Source: Candidatus Methylacidiphilum fumarolicum | GTDB taxonomy: Bacteria; Verrucomicrobiota; Verrucomicrobiia; Methylacidiphilales; Methylacidiphilaceae | DNA: 64,000 nucleotides | NCBI RefSeq assembly: GCF_949774925.1 | Contig: NZ_OX458932.1 | Location: 1,550,001 to 1,614,000, forward strand | Reading direction: 5' to 3' | In this document: piece by piece, positions 28,029 through 37,937 of the stretch | Layout of the letters: the number at the start of each line of letters is the position of its first letter | How positions within the stretch are numbered: the first letter of the stretch is position 1 | Translations under genes and position numbers: made by a program | Notes under the pieces: model-generated | What the model was told of the DNA's origin: nothing | Databases searched by the model: none | The model's input: only the letters and a program-made list of their open reading frames with translations

Positions 28029-28967
28029 ATGAAAGTTTCTGTAGTTACAGGGGCTGCAGGGTTTTTAGGAAGCCATTTAGTCGACAAGCTGCTAAGCCTA
28101 GATTATAGAGTTATCGGGATCGATAATCTGATTACTGGGAACCTCGCTAATTTAGAACACTTAAAGCATGAACCTAGATTCGACTTGATCATTCAAGATG
28201 TGACCGAATATATCAATATACCTGGTACAATAGATATCATTTTTCATTTCGCCTCCCCTGCCAGTCCGATCGATTATCTTGAATTGCCAATACAAACTTT
28301 AAAAGCTGGTTCCATAGGAACCTATCGCACCCTTGGAATGGCCAAAGTTAAAAACTGTTCTTTTTGTCTTGCTTCTACCTCTGAATGCTACGGGGATCCT
28401 CTTGTCCATCCTCAATCCGAAGACTATTGGGGAAATGTCAATCCTATTGGACCAAGAGGAGTTTATGATGAAGCCAAAAGGTTTGCTGAGGCCTTGACCA
28501 TGGCCTATCATCGGGTCCATAAAATCCCAACCTATATTGTTAGAATTTTTAACACTTTTGGACCTCGTATGAGATTAAGAGATGGAAGGGTGGTTCCTGC
28601 TTTTATATCTCAAGCTTTGGAAGGAAAACCTTTAACGGTTTTCGGCAACGGATCGCAAACACGCAGTTTCTGTTATGTTTCCGATCTAATTGATGGGGTT
28701 TTGGCTCTTGCCCATTCAGACTATCATGAACCCATAAACTTAGGAAACCCAAAAGAAATGACTATCTTAGAATTTGCAAAGACCATTTGCAGACTAGCCG
28801 GAGTACCCGAAAAGATAGTTTTCGAACCTCTTCCTGTGGATGATCCAAAACAACGCAGACCAGATATTACAAGAGCGATTCGATATTTGGGCTGGAAACC
28901 TATGGTCGATGTCGAAGAAGGGTTAAAATTGACAATTCAATGGTTCAGAGAAAAGTTAAAAAAATAA
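28029..28967 (+). CDS. UDP-glucuronate decarboxylase-like NAD-dependent epimerase/dehydratase
   Basis: Short-chain dehydrogenase/reductase acting on a nucleotide sugar, most like UDP-xylose synthase. The NAD site is [10 protein letters not shown]. Active-site motifs are [15 protein letters not shown] and the YxxxK catalytic pair in [12 protein letters not shown]. The [11 protein letters not shown] substrate loop is present. At 312 residues it has the length of the bacterial UXS group without an N-terminal extension. It probably supplies UDP-xylose for cell-surface polysaccharide. dTDP-glucose dehydratase is a less likely reading. Confidence 0.88.
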   Translation: MKVSVVTGAAGFLGSHLVDKLLSLDYRVIGIDNLITGNLANLEHLKHEPRFDLIIQDVTEYINIPGTIDIIFHFASPASPIDYLELPIQTLKAGSIGTYRTLGMAKVKNCSFCLASTSECYGDPLVHPQSEDYWGNVNPIGPRGVYDEAKRFAEALTMAYHRVHKIPTYIVRIFNTFGPRMRLRDGRVVPAFISQALEGKPLTVFGNGSQTRSFCYVSDLIDGVLALAHSDYHEPINLGNPKEMTILEFAKTICRLAGVPEKIVFEPLPVDDPKQRRPDITRAIRYLGWKPMVDVEEGLKLTIQWFREKLKK

Positions 28968-29023
28968 GCGATCTTTTGGTTCTTTTTCTAGACTTTTCAT
29001 GAATTCAATAGAAAATTTTTTCT

Positions 29024-30085
29024 ATGTTATGGCTTGGCATAGAGTCTTCTTGTGACGAGACTGCGCTTGCGCTGATCAGAATGACTAATGGCAAAATCCA
29101 GATTGTTGATGATCAGTGTATAAGTCAAGCCCTTCTCCACAAACCATTTGGTGGGATAGTACCAGAATTTGCCGTTAGGGAGCATTCCAAAAACCTTCCT
29201 ATGCTTATGCAAGGAATGATCAAGCGTGGTAGTCTCAGTCTACAAGATGTTGAAGCCATCGCTGTAACCGAAGGACCAGGACTAATGGCTTCCTTACTTG
29301 TGGGCAACGCTTTTGCTAGGGGTCTAGCCCATGGTCTTGGCATACCGGTTTATGGGATAAACCATTTAGAAGGTCATCTTTTTTCTCCTTTCATAGGCAG
29401 AGAAGAAAAGCTGAGATTCCCTTTTCTTGGCCTAGTGGTCAGTGGGGGACATACTATTTTGACAAAAGTGGATGGACCAAGAAAATACGAAATGATCGGT
29501 TCAACCATTGATGATGCTGCCGGTGAAGCTTTCGATAAGGTTGGCAGACTTTTAGGGTTGGACTATCCAGGAGGGCCAGAAATAGAAAAATGGGCCAAAC
29601 TAGGGAACGCTAACGCTTATGCGTTCCCTTTAAGTCTCATTGAAAAAAATAATTATAATTTTAGTTTTAGCGGACTGAAAACGGCAGTCCGATATTTTGC
29701 GGAGAAAAGAAAAGAAGAGCTGTTAGAAAAAGGACAATTTTTCTTCGATGTTTGCGCTTCCTTCCAAGAAGCTATTGCTCGGGTGATTCAGGAAAAAACC
29801 ATTAGTGCAGCCAAAGCTTTTGGTCTCTCCTGCATTGCCGCTTCAGGTGGTGTTCTTGCCAATCAGAGGATAAGGACTCTACTTAAGCAAAAAGCGCTGG
29901 AGTCAGACATTGAAATCCTTATTGCTGATAAAAAGTTTTGTACGGATAATGCGGTTATGATTGCCTTTGTCGCTTCCTTATTTTATCTTTTGGGTCTGCC
30001 AATTACAAAAAGTATAGAAGTGAATCCAAACCTATCGTTGATTGATTTCAACAGGGATCTGGATCTAAAAGTAAACAGTGTTTGA
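29024..30085 (+). CDS. tsaD: tRNA N6-adenosine threonylcarbamoyltransferase TsaD
   Basis: Catalytic subunit for t6A at position 37 of ANN-decoding tRNAs. The ASKHA-fold start is LGIESSCDETALAL. The metal-binding HxxxH is in NHLEGHLFS. VSGGHT and the conserved Asp in DDAAGEAFDKVGRLLGL are also present. The 353 residues are the usual length. It precedes the tandem NDK gene on the same strand by 76 bp. Confidence 0.95.
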   Translation: MLWLGIESSCDETALALIRMTNGKIQIVDDQCISQALLHKPFGGIVPEFAVREHSKNLPMLMQGMIKRGSLSLQDVEAIAVTEGPGLMASLLVGNAFARGLAHGLGIPVYGINHLEGHLFSPFIGREEKLRFPFLGLVVSGGHTILTKVDGPRKYEMIGSTIDDAAGEAFDKVGRLLGLDYPGGPEIEKWAKLGNANAYAFPLSLIEKNNYNFSFSGLKTAVRYFAEKRKEELLEKGQFFFDVCASFQEAIARVIQEKTISAAKAFGLSCIAASGGVLANQRIRTLLKQKALESDIEILIADKKFCTDNAVMIAFVASLFYLLGLPITKSIEVNPNLSLIDFNRDLDLKVNSV

Positions 30086-30161
30086 AACGACAAAATAGAA
30101 TTAAAATAGTATTAAAACATAAAACTTTTTAAAGAAAAAACCAAAAGCATTCTATCATCCT

Positions 30162-31331
30162 ATGGCACAAGAACTTAGTTATGTAATTATTAATCCTTAT
30201 ACGCTTTACAAATCAAGAACGGGAGTCATACTTTCGCGGCTACTTTCACAAAGTTCTTTAGAACTTGTTGGAGCAGCTATGTACTCGCCAAGCGCTGAGC
30301 TTGTAAGAGAATATTCTAAAATGATTGTGACGGAAAGTGATCCTCAAGATAGGGAAATACAGGAGCTAATTCGAGATTACATTCTTGAAAACTTCATGCC
30401 TAATCCTCAGACGGGTGCTCGTCAGAGGGTCATGGTTCTCTTATTTAGAGGAGAAAATGCTGTCGCAAAAACAAGGGAAGTTGTTGGCAATATCCGTAAT
30501 CGCAGCAAAGGAGGAGAGACGATCCGGGATACCTTTGGTGATCTTATTTACAACAGAGATGGTACGGTAAAATATTTTGAGCCTGCCGTACTTGCCGCAC
30601 CCTCTGTGGAAGAGGCAAAAGCCAAGCTACTCTTATGGAAGCAATATTATGACCGGGATTCAGGGATTCTTTCGCATCTTATCCCCACTTACAATAAACC
30701 AGGACATCAAAGAGCTGTTGTCATCTTAAAGCCAGATAACTTCCGTTTTCCTAGTGGAAGACCCGGTTATGTAATCGATATGTTTTCTCGAACGGAATTA
30801 GCGATAACAGCCATTAAAGTTCATCATATGAGTGTAGCTGAAGCCGAAGAGTTTTACGCCCCTGTGAGGGAAACCCTAAGAGAAAAGCTCAAAAAACCAG
30901 CAGGACTAAAAGCAAAAGAATTACTTGAATCGGCTCTTGCCATTAGACTGGATCCTTCTAGGGAAGAAGCACTCGCTAATCTTATCGGGCCACTCTATGC
31001 CGAAGAACAATTCCATTCGATCGTTCAATTTATGACAGGCATAAATCCTAAAAATTGTCCAATCGAACAAAGAACAATGCCAGGTAAGGAAAAATGCATC
31101 ATTTTGATCTACGAAGGCATAGATGCAGTTAGAAAAGTCAGAGAAGTTCTTGGACCTACTGATCCAGCCAAGGCACCTCCAGGATCTATTCGAAGGGAAT
31201 TTGGTCAAAGCATTATGGTCAACGCAGCGCATGCCTCCGATTCCCCAGAAAATGCCGAAAGAGAAATTAAGATTTTAAAAATGGAACAAAATTCATTTGT
31301 TTCTCTTATAGAAGAAACCTACGGAAGATAA
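30162..31331 (+). CDS. Two-domain nucleoside diphosphate kinase-like protein
   Basis: A 389-residue protein made of two NDK-like halves. The first (residues about 1-150) has the fold landmarks, such as FRGENAVAKTREVVGN, but lacks the catalytic His region: where NxxHxSDS should be it reads FEPAVLAAPSVEEA. The second (about 180-389) keeps the KPD motif (VVILKPDNF), YEGIDAVRKVREVLGPTDP and the catalytic NAAHASDSPENAEREI. It also carries an insert of roughly 50 residues after EEFYAPV, which contains an AxxxL-rich helix pair. One active and one degenerate domain are therefore likely. A single-domain NDK of normal size is about 140 residues. Confidence 0.85.
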   Translation: MAQELSYVIINPYTLYKSRTGVILSRLLSQSSLELVGAAMYSPSAELVREYSKMIVTESDPQDREIQELIRDYILENFMPNPQTGARQRVMVLLFRGENAVAKTREVVGNIRNRSKGGETIRDTFGDLIYNRDGTVKYFEPAVLAAPSVEEAKAKLLLWKQYYDRDSGILSHLIPTYNKPGHQRAVVILKPDNFRFPSGRPGYVIDMFSRTELAITAIKVHHMSVAEAEEFYAPVRETLREKLKKPAGLKAKELLESALAIRLDPSREEALANLIGPLYAEEQFHSIVQFMTGINPKNCPIEQRTMPGKEKCIILIYEGIDAVRKVREVLGPTDPAKAPPGSIRREFGQSIMVNAAHASDSPENAEREIKILKMEQNSFVSLIEETYGR

Positions 31332-31368
31332 ATCAAAAATTTTAACCTGCAACAAAAAGGAAGCCATT

Positions 31369-32532
31369 ATGGAAGTTTCATCTCGAGTCCAGAAGATTAG
31401 TCCTTCTCTTACTCTGGCTTTGGACAGCAAGGCCAAAGCATTGGCTCAAAAAGGAGAAGATATAGTCAATTTTACTTCAGGAGAACCTGACTTTGACACT
31501 CCTGAGCATATCAAAGCAGCTGCCATGGGTTCTCTAGACGCCAATTTTACCCGCTATACCCCCTCTTCGGGAATCCCTGAATTGAGATTGGCTATCTGCG
31601 AAAAGCTAAAAAAAGATAATGCTTTAGACTACAGTCCGGAGCAAATAAACGTGAGCTGTGGAGCTAAGCATGCTTGCATAAATGTTATTCTTGCCACGGT
31701 TGATCCAGGAGATGAAGTGATCATCCCTGCCCCTTATTGGGTCAGCTACCCTGAAATGGTAAAGATAGCAGGAGCTGAACCGGTCATTGTCCCAACATCT
31801 TTTGAAAACGGTTATAAAATCACTCCTAAACAGTTTGAAGAGGCGATGACCCCAAAAACAAAAATGATCATTATCAATAGCCCTTCGAATCCGACTGGAA
31901 GTATTTATTCCAAAGAAGAATTAGAGGGTATCGCAAATGTTGCCTTGGAAGAAGACATACTGATTCTTTCTGATGAAATCTACGAAAAGCTCGTTTACGA
32001 TGACCTGACGCATTTCAGCATCGCTTCTCTTAGCAAAGAGGTCTATGAGCTGACCTTTACCGTTAATGGCTTTAGCAAAACCTACGCAATGACCGGATGG
32101 AGACTTGGGTATTCTGCTTCTCCCTTATGGGCAGCCAAACAGATTGCCTCCCTTCAAAGTCATATGACCTCCAATCCAACTTCGTTCGCTCAAAAAGGGG
32201 CACTGGCTGCATACAAGGGGCCACAAGATTGTGTGGAAAATATGGTCGAAGAATACAAAAAAAGGCGGGCCTACATTATGAAGATCCTCTCAGACATTGA
32301 GAAAATTTCCTTTGTCCCTCCTCAAGGAACGTTCTATATCTATGTGAATATATCAAAAACAGGGATGAGTTCTTCAGATTTTGCCCAAAAACTACTCGAA
32401 GAAGAAAAGGTAGCCGTGGTGCCTGGGGTAGCTTTTGGAGATGATCAATCCATTAGACTTTCTTACGCAACAAGCATGGAAAGAATCAAAACCGGTCTTG
32501 ACCGCTTTTGTCGGTTTATTGAAAAACTATAA
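31369..32532 (+). CDS. aspC: Pyridoxal-phosphate aminotransferase class I (aspartate aminotransferase-like)
   Basis: Fold-type I transaminase of the AspAT Ib group, exchanging amino groups between aspartate (or another amino acid) and 2-oxoglutarate. The PLP-binding Lys is in VNGFSKTYAMTGWRLGY. The substrate-binding motifs FTSGEPDFDTP, APYWVSYPEM and NSPSNPTG are conserved. The 387 residues are typical. A prephenate aminotransferase activity, known in this subgroup, is an alternative. Confidence 0.9.
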   Translation: MEVSSRVQKISPSLTLALDSKAKALAQKGEDIVNFTSGEPDFDTPEHIKAAAMGSLDANFTRYTPSSGIPELRLAICEKLKKDNALDYSPEQINVSCGAKHACINVILATVDPGDEVIIPAPYWVSYPEMVKIAGAEPVIVPTSFENGYKITPKQFEEAMTPKTKMIIINSPSNPTGSIYSKEELEGIANVALEEDILILSDEIYEKLVYDDLTHFSIASLSKEVYELTFTVNGFSKTYAMTGWRLGYSASPLWAAKQIASLQSHMTSNPTSFAQKGALAAYKGPQDCVENMVEEYKKRRAYIMKILSDIEKISFVPPQGTFYIYVNISKTGMSSSDFAQKLLEEEKVAVVPGVAFGDDQSIRLSYATSMERIKTGLDRFCRFIEKL

Positions 32533-32594
32533 GTGCTTGCTGCCAGAAAGATCGCCTTGATGCAGTCTTGTTGTCGATCGACTGGTGCAATGAA

Positions 32595-33002
32595 ATGAAA
32601 AAAAATTTCGGCGATCATTCAGCTAATGAAAGAACATATCTTGCTTGGATCCGTACCGGAATAGCTATTATGGCATTTGGGTTTCTTATCGAGAAATTTA
32701 CTCTTTTTTTGGACTATATCCGGGTAATGTTTGATAATAAAAACCATCATGCGGATTCCAGGTTTTTTGATCCCGTGGTGCAATGGATGGGTTTTGCTTT
32801 TATGTCTATTGGAGTATTCACCATTTTTGTTGCCTCTATCCGTTTTTATATAAATGCTAAACAGATAGACAGCAACAAACTGTTTGAGGTAGAAAAAGCA
32901 TGGGTCAATACTTTTTTGGGGTTATTAATTGGTCTGGCGGGTTTGGTTCTTGCGTTTTTAATTGGGAAAAACGTCATCCTACAGTCTGAATTTAAATCAT
33001 AG
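32595..33002 (+). CDS. DUF202 (YidH-type) small membrane protein
   Basis: The protein starts with the family hallmark DHSANERTYLAWIRTGIAIM and has three membrane helices, at about residues 20-40, 65-88 and 108-130. The family function is unknown; DUF202 domains occur in YidH/VTC-like membrane proteins. I chose the ATG at 32595 (MKKNFGDH); an ATG-like start at 32568 would add nine residues. The aminotransferase gene ends 62 bp upstream. Confidence 0.82.
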   Translation: MKKNFGDHSANERTYLAWIRTGIAIMAFGFLIEKFTLFLDYIRVMFDNKNHHADSRFFDPVVQWMGFAFMSIGVFTIFVASIRFYINAKQIDSNKLFEVEKAWVNTFLGLLIGLAGLVLAFLIGKNVILQSEFKS

Positions 33003-33013
33003 AGTTTCAACTC

Positions 33014-34186
33014 TTAAAACTTCCCTTGGACACTGAAAAGAAAATACCTTTCTGGAATCTGTAAGGCTTCATACTTCAAGTTTGGATCACCCAGTCGATA
33101 TTTCATATCCAATCTAGCCGAAAAGTCTTTCGAAAGTTGAACTTGTGGCCCAATTGAGAGAAAGAGCCTACTGCCCTGATCTGTATCTAGCAAGCTTTGA
33201 GAGCCAGCTGTATAATTACAATCTTGAAAGTCTGTCCCTAAGTTTAGGGCCGCTTTCGAAGAGACTTTCTGTTTCCATTCTCCAAATATATCCTTGAAAT
33301 TTTCTGAGCCATACCCTTGAGTGTACAGCAACTCAGAAGAAGAGGCTCCTATAGAAAAGAGACTATTTCGATCGACAGACCAATTTAAGCCGCTTTTCAC
33401 ACTGGATATAGACCAACCATAGTAGTAGTTGAGATTCTCAAAACCAGACATAGCAGTGTTTTTATCAATCGAACTTTCGGTCCAAAAGGTCAATGGAGTA
33501 TTTTTTATTGGCTGCTCCATCCTAACTGCTAAAAGCGAGTCCGATTGATTATATAAATAAGACCAATTGGGAATCATCATCCCATACTGATTGAAATTGT
33601 TAGCCACAGAAATAGAAAAAGTGGTAAGCGTCTTTGCATGATACGAAAAATCCATTCCAGTCCCTTCTGTCATAAATTCATAGGTTTGCCAGTTATTAAA
33701 AGTAGAAGTTTGATTGATCCAACCCTTAGCTGAAAATTGATCAAGATTCCAGGACATGGAAGCTGAGTTTGTGGACATAAGATTACCAATCATTGGAGAA
33801 AGAGAACCAAAGGGAAAAATCGCTGCTTGTCCTCCACTCAGAGGCGCAACATTTTGAATTGCAGTCGAGGGACTCAACACTACAGATAAAGATTCTGTTG
33901 GCCTACTTTCGAAAGTTATCCCATAACTGTCTTGATATTCAACGAGCTCAAAATTTTTTCCTCCAGAAGAAACAAAATTCGAATTTCCAGAAGAGAAATT
34001 AGAAAATATCCTTGTTTTGGAATTTTGATAAAGGCTATTATCAGAAAAGAGAATCGGTGACTGAAAGATTGCTCGTAAGTCTCTTTCTTTGATTGGAAAT
34101 TCATCATCATATAAGGATTGCCCTTTTAGTGTCTGCGAAAAAAGCAGGAAACAACAAAGAAAAAAGGAATTTCTCCAAAGAGTCAC
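33014..34186 (-). CDS. Predicted outer-membrane beta-barrel protein of unknown function
   Basis: I do not recognise the family. The N terminus is a clear signal peptide (NSFFLCCFLLFSQTLKG, cleavage near residue 22). The rest is rich in alternating aromatic and polar residues, Ser/Asn and Tyr, as in transmembrane beta-strands. It ends in FLFSVQGKF with a terminal Phe, the BAM recognition signature of outer-membrane barrels. At 390 residues a barrel of 14-18 strands is possible. It is convergent with the DUF202 gene and divergent from mdh. Confidence 0.65.
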   Translation of the reverse strand: MTLWRNSFFLCCFLLFSQTLKGQSLYDDEFPIKERDLRAIFQSPILFSDNSLYQNSKTRIFSNFSSGNSNFVSSGGKNFELVEYQDSYGITFESRPTESLSVVLSPSTAIQNVAPLSGGQAAIFPFGSLSPMIGNLMSTNSASMSWNLDQFSAKGWINQTSTFNNWQTYEFMTEGTGMDFSYHAKTLTTFSISVANNFNQYGMMIPNWSYLYNQSDSLLAVRMEQPIKNTPLTFWTESSIDKNTAMSGFENLNYYYGWSISSVKSGLNWSVDRNSLFSIGASSSELLYTQGYGSENFKDIFGEWKQKVSSKAALNLGTDFQDCNYTAGSQSLLDTDQGSRLFLSIGPQVQLSKDFSARLDMKYRLGDPNLKYEALQIPERYFLFSVQGKF

Positions 34187-34299
34187 ATCAAATATTTTGT
34201 TGCAATATAAAAAATATTCAAATGCATTTTCCCATCGGAAATGAGATTAAACTTAAAAAAAATTTTGTCTTTCTTTGAAAAGCGTTCTTAAATGGTAAA

Positions 34300-35223
34300 A
34301 TGAAAATATCAGTCATCGGTGCCGGTTTTGTTGGGGCTACGACAGCCCAAAGAATCTGGGAAAAAAACTTAGGAGATGTTTTTCTCCATGATATTATCGA
34401 GGGGATGCCACAAGGCAAAGCCTTAGATATGATGGAGTCTGCTCCATTACTAAGAGTTGAGTCAAAGATTGTCGGAACGAACCTGTTTGAAGATTGTGCA
34501 AATTCGGATATTTATGTCATTACCAGTGGATTGGCTCGACAGCCTGGCATGTCCAGAGAAGATTTACTCAACAGAAATGCGGAAATTGCCAGTGGGGTTG
34601 CCGAAAATATTGCACGGTTCTCCAAAAACCCCATAGTGATAGTAGTTTCCAATCCGGTCGACGTGTTGACCTATCTTGTCGCCCTTAAAACGAAGCTTCC
34701 CAAAAACAGAGTGATGGGTATGGCTGGGGTTTTGGATTCTGCTCGATTTCGTTATTTCATCGCCTCAGAACTTGGCATAGCTCCTCAGGAAGTCCAAGCA
34801 ATGGTATTAGGAGGGCATGGAGATGAAATGGTTCCTTTACCACGGTTCTCAACGGTCTCTGGAGTGAGTATAGAACACTTCCTTTCTAATGAGAAAATAG
34901 AACAGCTTATTAAAAGAACGCGGGATGGAGGAGCCGAAATCGTCCAGCTTTTGAAAAAGGGAAGTGCTTATTACGCTCCTTCCGCAGCAATACTAGAAAT
35001 GGTAGAAAGTATTGTCAAAGATCAAAAAAGATTGTTACCCTGCTCTGCCTGGTGTGAAGGTCAATACGGAATTACAGGTCAATATGTGGGCGTTCCAGTG
35101 GTCCTCGGAAAAAATGGAATAGAAAAAATACTAGAGCTTCCTTTAAGAGAGGATGAACTTTTGGCACTGCAACAAAGTGCTCGACATGTCGCCTCTAATA
35201 TCAAAAAATTAAATCTTTCTTAA
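34300..35223 (+). CDS. mdh: Malate dehydrogenase (LDH-like type)
   Basis: Oxidises malate to oxaloacetate with NAD in the TCA cycle. The NAD motif is VIGAGFVGATTA. Substrate-binding arginines are in GLARQPGMSREDLL, and the catalytic His is in VLGGHGDEMVP. The 307-residue length and the Arg-bearing loop point to malate rather than lactate. The family is the short LDH-like MDH. Confidence 0.93.
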   Translation: MKISVIGAGFVGATTAQRIWEKNLGDVFLHDIIEGMPQGKALDMMESAPLLRVESKIVGTNLFEDCANSDIYVITSGLARQPGMSREDLLNRNAEIASGVAENIARFSKNPIVIVVSNPVDVLTYLVALKTKLPKNRVMGMAGVLDSARFRYFIASELGIAPQEVQAMVLGGHGDEMVPLPRFSTVSGVSIEHFLSNEKIEQLIKRTRDGGAEIVQLLKKGSAYYAPSAAILEMVESIVKDQKRLLPCSAWCEGQYGITGQYVGVPVVLGKNGIEKILELPLREDELLALQQSARHVASNIKKLNLS

Positions 35224-35467
35224 TAAGTACAATCTGTTCCTAAAAACATACACGGGACATGCTTACGCCTAACCTAAGTTCGTCCTTTTCTCCTTGGCTT
35301 TGGACCGGGATGTCACGGGATTGTCAAGAACGTTTCATTCTCCAGGGGAGCGGGATAGAATTAGCGTGTTATCTTAACAATCAAAGAGGACGCCTCCCAG
35401 CTGCCCAGAGTTGTCTTACTCGGTACAGTCCCCCTCCTCGGGATTCCCATCGGACGGTAGCTCGCTA

Positions 35468-36889
35468 TTACAGGTAACCTCTACAAAAACATCGCATATA
35501 GCCGAGGCAGCGGCATCTACGAAAGAATCTCCCGATTTCCAATCTTTTCTTGAGGTTGTATGCGCCCACCCTATCCACATAGCTCACATACTTGTAATGT
35601 CGGCATGCCAACTTATCCCCTATGCGGTTCTTGGAATGGACATATACCCGCACCAAGGACAAAGCCCAAGAGCTATAGGCCAGGTTGACCTCCTCTCTGG
35701 CCGAGAACCTCCCCCCAGGCGCTAGAAATCGATTCGATCCTGAAGCGCACTAGTTCGCATCTGGGGGATGCGCCTGGAAAGCTCTTTGCTTGGCAATTTC
35801 CCATAAATGTGTAAATCCTCTAAAGACAATCATAGATGGGCTTCGGAGCTTGAGAAGTTTGCGCAGGCTTGTAGTCACCCTGCTTTCTATCTCTGCTGGC
35901 ACTTTATGGAGTCTCTCTGCTAGCTTTTTCCTTCCTAAATTATTCTTGCCAACGCCCCTTGCTTTTGCTTTGTCTTTTGTCTTCTTACATATGGCATGAA
36001 GTTTCTGTCGTTTCCTTCCTTTCTCTGTATACTGCTTAGATAACTTAGCTAATACCTTACCAACCCCTTTCCCATACTTCTTCCCTTTGTCATCGGTGAA
36101 CGCTTCTGAAAGTCCCATATCGATCCCAACTATTTCCCCATCTAACCGCTTCGGAACTTTTAGGGGTGCTACGTAGGAAATGACCGCCTTCTTTTCCTTT
36201 AAAACAAGACAAATCATTCCCCGAATCTTCAACTTCCCGACTAGGGGAATGACTATCCTTTTCCCATGCTCCAGTCCCATAAGAGAGAGATACTGCCGTC
36301 CCTTCTCTTCGAAAGTCCGACACCTCTCTTCATCCTACAGAATAGCTCTAGTTTTCTTCACTCTGGGCGGCTGTCTAACTACCTCTTGCAAGTCTTTGCG
36401 GATCCTGAAAAGAATGGCTTTTTTGTCTTTGCATTGTTATGGAAAACTTAGATGCGGCAAGCTCTCTTTGCTGCCATACCAAAGCGATCCGTCGCGGAGA
36501 AGTGACTTGCCAATAAGCAAAACGCTTTTCTTCTTCCCTCCATTTTTCCCTCTGATTGATTCTTGGCTTCATCTCTACGGCTAAAGACAGGAGTCATTTT
36601 CCAATGGCCTCATAGGCCTCCTTAAGGGCTTGCCTTCCACATCCTTGCCTGTAAGCCCTTTGGGCTTTTATACTCAGCTTTTAGCAGTAGATTCCGCTCT
36701 TTGCGTTTGCCCAAGACTTTCCGAGAAGCGGTCTAGTTCGGAATAATAGACAACAAACTGCTCCTTCTCGTAGGAATAGCAAAGGCAAAGATCTTCTAGC
36801 ATCTGGCACTTTCTCTTGTTAAGCTCCAAGCTTTCTGCCTGGATTGCTTGCCACATCATCTTCCCCGGCTTCATTGATTTTCATCACGA
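35468..36889 (-). pseudogene. tnpB: Frameshifted TnpB (RNA-guided nuclease family) of IS607-type element
   Basis: TnpB segments are found in the right order on the minus strand. The N-terminal MKPGKMMWQAIQAESLELNK begins near 36874. INQREKWREEEKRFAYWQ lies near 36560, LEHGKRIVIPLVGKLKIRG near 36275, and RuvC-I in EIVGIDMGLSEAFTD near 36140. GKNNLGRKKLAERLHKVPAE and the RuvC-II region MIVFRGFTHL follow. After a frame change the zinc-ribbon tail (CRHYKYVSYVDRVGAYNL, with the RuvC-III Asp) lies at about 35540-35600. At least three frame changes make it inactive. Confidence 0.72.
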
Positions 36890-37262
36890 CCTCTGGTCTT
36901 TTCTTTTCGTATTGGCGCAAACCGTAAAGAGAGCTTAGGAATGCAGGGAGTGACCCAAGAGAAGATCCTTGGTCATATCTTACCGTTTTGCCTCAAGCCA
37001 GACAAAACCTGCAAACGCTTCCCGCTGATTCCTTGAGATCCTCCTTTTGCCCGGCGCTGGCAGACTCTTGCATAAGCGATTGCGCGGTGCTCTCCTTACC
37101 TTTTGTCCGATCACCCTCAGATTGGACTGGTGCGTGTAGTACCGCTGGTTCGTCGGTGTTCGTTTTGCAGCCGTTTCCCTTTCCTGTCGCCTTTCGTTGC
37201 AGCGTGTGTACGCTCCGACCGATCAGCCCGCCAAACTTCTTCGGCGAATAGATGTTCGTCAT
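36890..37262 (-). pseudogene. tnpA: Decayed IS607-type serine recombinase TnpA
   Basis: The minus strand starts with a MerR-like helix-turn-helix (YSPKKFGGLIGRSVHTLQR), followed in shifted frames by DRKGKRLQN and RVCQRRAKGG/SAGQKEDLK, the start of the serine-recombinase fold (normally YCRVSSAGQK). The central catalytic region is deleted. The C-terminal SLYGLRQYEKK segment, typical of the end of IS607 TnpA, survives just before tnpB. The gene is not functional. Confidence 0.65.
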
Positions 37263-37937
37263 GCATACTTTTAACTATTTTGGCATCGCAATATCTAGAA
37301 CTATTCTTTACTCTTTCTCTTCTCTCCTCTTCCACATCAATCAATCGATAACAGAAGCAAGGAACGATAAAGAATAATGCGCCAACGAACGCAATTTTAG
37401 CAGCACTAAAAGTTTGTTGATTACTTGAGCTTGCCCCTTATAAAGGGGAGGCGGCAAAGCGTAGTGAAGCTCTTATAAGTTGGATACTCAAGAGCTTGGA
37501 TTGGATCAAAAGGGTAGAAATCTTTGGATAATAAGATTTTCTTTATGAGAGGATAGAGCGAAAACATAAAAAGCCAATCTCTTTAAACGCTCCAACACTA
37601 TAAAACTAAAAATCGGCTGCGATTTCTTAAGCCTGCAGCAGAATAGCGTCCAGGCTAAGGTGGCAAGTAATATGTGCTGCTGCATACTTTAGATCTGTTA
37701 GTCAAGCCGTAATCTAATGCTTTTCTTTTGTATCGGATTGTTGGAGGGGTAAGAGAAAAGAAAAAATTGTAAGCATGTCTTTCTTATTATATATCATGTA
37801 AGCATCTAGTCCTCAATGGATAGAGAATTGATCCAAATTATTCAATGTTCGCTTGGAAAAGGTTTTGTAGGTTAGATTGAGACGACCATATCATTTCCTC
37901 TTTAGTTTCTGCACAAAGAGCCAGCGGCAGTTACCAA
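37263..37937. other. Intergenic region with one structured segment
   Basis: No gene is seen in 675 bp. One compact segment at 37421-37497 can fold: CCCCTT-ATA-AAGGGG at 37434-37448 is nested inside GAGCTT/AAGCTC (37427-37472), with an alternative outer pairing CTTGAG/CTCAAG (37424-37492). It lies 160 bp upstream of the IS607 tnpA relic. It could be part of that element or an unrelated RNA structure. The remainder is A+T-rich without recognisable signals. Confidence 0.35.

Larger units (their letters stand above)
35230..37262 (-). mobile_element. Decayed IS607-family element (tnpA-tnpB)
   Basis: A tnpA relic (36890-37262) and a tnpB relic (35468-36889) lie in the order and close coupling typical of IS607 elements. 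Both are interrupted by frameshifts. The region 35230-35468, at and beyond the 3' end of tnpB, is where the right end and the guide omega-RNA of such elements lie. Exact ends are not definable by eye, because IS607 lacks terminal inverted repeats. Confidence 0.65.

Noticed and set aside
37434-37448. Perfect CCCCTT-ATA-AAGGGG hairpin as a transcription terminator
   Set aside because: No T-run follows on either strand and no gene ends nearby.
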